NCBI GenBank assembly: GCA_002338125.1
Contig: DDHN01000002.1
Location: 1,372-7,497, forward strand
DNA: 6,126 nt
Origin: Patescibacteria group bacterium UBA1875
GTDB taxonomy: Bacteria; Patescibacteriota; CPR2; UBA1875
Direction of reading: 5' to 3'
This document shows positions 5,569 through 6,126 of this stretch, piece after piece. The position numbers and the translations under genes were made by a program. Position 1 is the first letter of the stretch; each line of letters opens with the position of its first letter. The notes beneath the pieces are model-generated. The model did no database searches. It saw nothing but the letters and a program-made list of their open reading frames with translations, and was not told the origin of the DNA.

Positions 5569-6126
5569 TTTCTTCTATTTCCTTAAATACTTTATAAAAT
5601 ATTTCATTCTTATATTTACTAATAAGCACATCATTCTTCCACTTATCATACAATAACTTATTGCTTGATTTTACCAGTTCTTCATAGTCTTGTTTATTAG
5701 ATATTAAGGATGAATGTTCAAAATGATGGATATAAACCTCGTTACATCTTAATATTTTATAACCATTTTTTTGAGCTCTCCAACAAAAATCCACATCCTC
5801 TCCTCCATATAGACCTAAATCATTATCTGCCAATCCTCCGATCTTATTAACATAATCCCTTCTTATTACCATTGTAGAAAAGCTAGCAAATTTTGGAAAA
5901 TATATATATTCATTTTGACTTTTATTACTCTTAGTTATTGCTGCATTAAATTCAACCAAAGTTTTGCCTCTGATAAAATTTTTCAAGGATTCTTCGAAGT
6001 CGCCTTTGTTAAATCTAATTTTTTCCCATTCTTCTCGAGTAGTATTCTCTGACCAAGGGTATCTTTCAAATCGACTAATTCTCCTCGGAACAATAGCAAT
6101 CAATTCTCTATTATCATTAAAGTAAA
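5546..6126 (-). CDS. Family 2 glycosyltransferase, C-terminal part (N-terminus beyond the window)
   Basis: The frame is open to the right edge (YFNDNRELIAIVPRR at the start of what is visible), giving 192 residues before a TAA, so the N-terminal UDP/GDP-sugar-binding half lies outside. A TTG at 6103 is in frame but is not a credible start. The visible part has the GT2 acceptor-side signature: FASFSTMVIRRDYVNKIGG, then GLYGGEDVDFCWRAQKNGY with the ED-D-R catalytic block, and EVYIHHFEHSS with the conserved histidine. The tail LLYDKWKND is seen in many surface-polysaccharide or protein-glycosylating GT2 enzymes. It would transfer a sugar from a nucleotide sugar, probably on the cytoplasmic face of the membrane. 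Its last codons overlap the start of the transglutaminase-like gene in another frame, so the two are probably translationally coupled. Composition is rich in Lys, Asn and Ile, like the CYTH protein. Confidence 0.88.
   Translation of the reverse strand, partial: YFNDNRELIAIVPRRISRFERYPWSENTTREEWEKIRFNKGDFEESLKNFIRGKTLVEFNAAITKSNKSQNEYIYFPKFASFSTMVIRRDYVNKIGGLADNDLGLYGGEDVDFCWRAQKNGYKILRCNEVYIHHFEHSSLISNKQDYEELVKSSNKLLYDKWKNDVLISKYKNEIFYKVFKEIEENGKKAFF

Noticed and set aside
1..6126. Recoded genetic code (UGA as glycine, as in Gracilibacteria)
   Set aside because: No gene ends in TGA, which drew attention, but all seven frames are full and uninterrupted under the standard code, so recoding is not needed.
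1..6126. tRNA, rRNA, CRISPR array, insertion sequence, attachment site or origin
   Set aside because: No cloverleaf, regularly spaced repeats, transposase or recombinase gene, or iteron cluster was seen on either strand.

Overview
The window is AT-rich and compact: seven protein genes, short intergenic gaps, no RNA genes and no recognisable mobile element. Stops are TAA or TAG, and every frame is intact under the standard code. Several starts have weak or no Shine-Dalgarno sequence. At its left edge is a tandem MerR-type DNA-binding protein with a transmembrane anchor. Together these suggest an uncultivated Patescibacteria/CPR-like bacterium. That placement is inference; no marker gene is present.

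Left part (1-2964, all on the minus strand). At the left edge is the N-terminal part of a membrane-anchored regulator with two MerR-type helix-turn-helix domains. It is driven by a clear sigma70-like promoter in the 112-bp gap at 676-787. That promoter carries one inverted repeat over its -35 box and spacer, and another around the predicted transcription start. Upstream on the same strand lies a three-gene unit, in transcription order: a four-helix membrane protein of unknown function, a classical short-chain dehydrogenase/reductase, and a small MscS-type mechanosensitive channel. Gaps are 53 and 42 bp when the reductase is started at the ATG behind an eight-G tract.

Middle (2965-3580). A 102-bp divergent promoter region separates the three-gene unit from a rightward DUF2177 membrane protein, which most likely starts at TTG. 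DUF2177 converges with the next leftward cluster. The 116-bp gap between them holds an 11-bp inverted repeat with a nested 5-bp stem; it lacks the T tract of an intrinsic terminator.

Right part (3580-6126, minus strand). This is a tightly packed operon: the C-terminal part of a family 2 glycosyltransferase runs in from the right edge and overlaps the next gene by 23 bp. That gene is a 499-residue protein that reads as a transglutaminase-like cysteine domain, a TPR-like helical linker and a divergent nucleoside-diphosphate-kinase-like domain. Nine bases after it begins a lysine-rich CYTH-fold protein (class IV adenylate cyclase / triphosphatase superfamily).

The most unusual content is the transglutaminase-like/NDPK-like fusion and its coupling to a glycosyltransferase and a CYTH enzyme. 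Two of the three proteins have folds that handle nucleotides or triphosphates, so a nucleotide- or phosphoryl-linked modification pathway is conceivable, but the sequence does not show a substrate. The membrane-anchored tandem MerR protein is the second item of interest.
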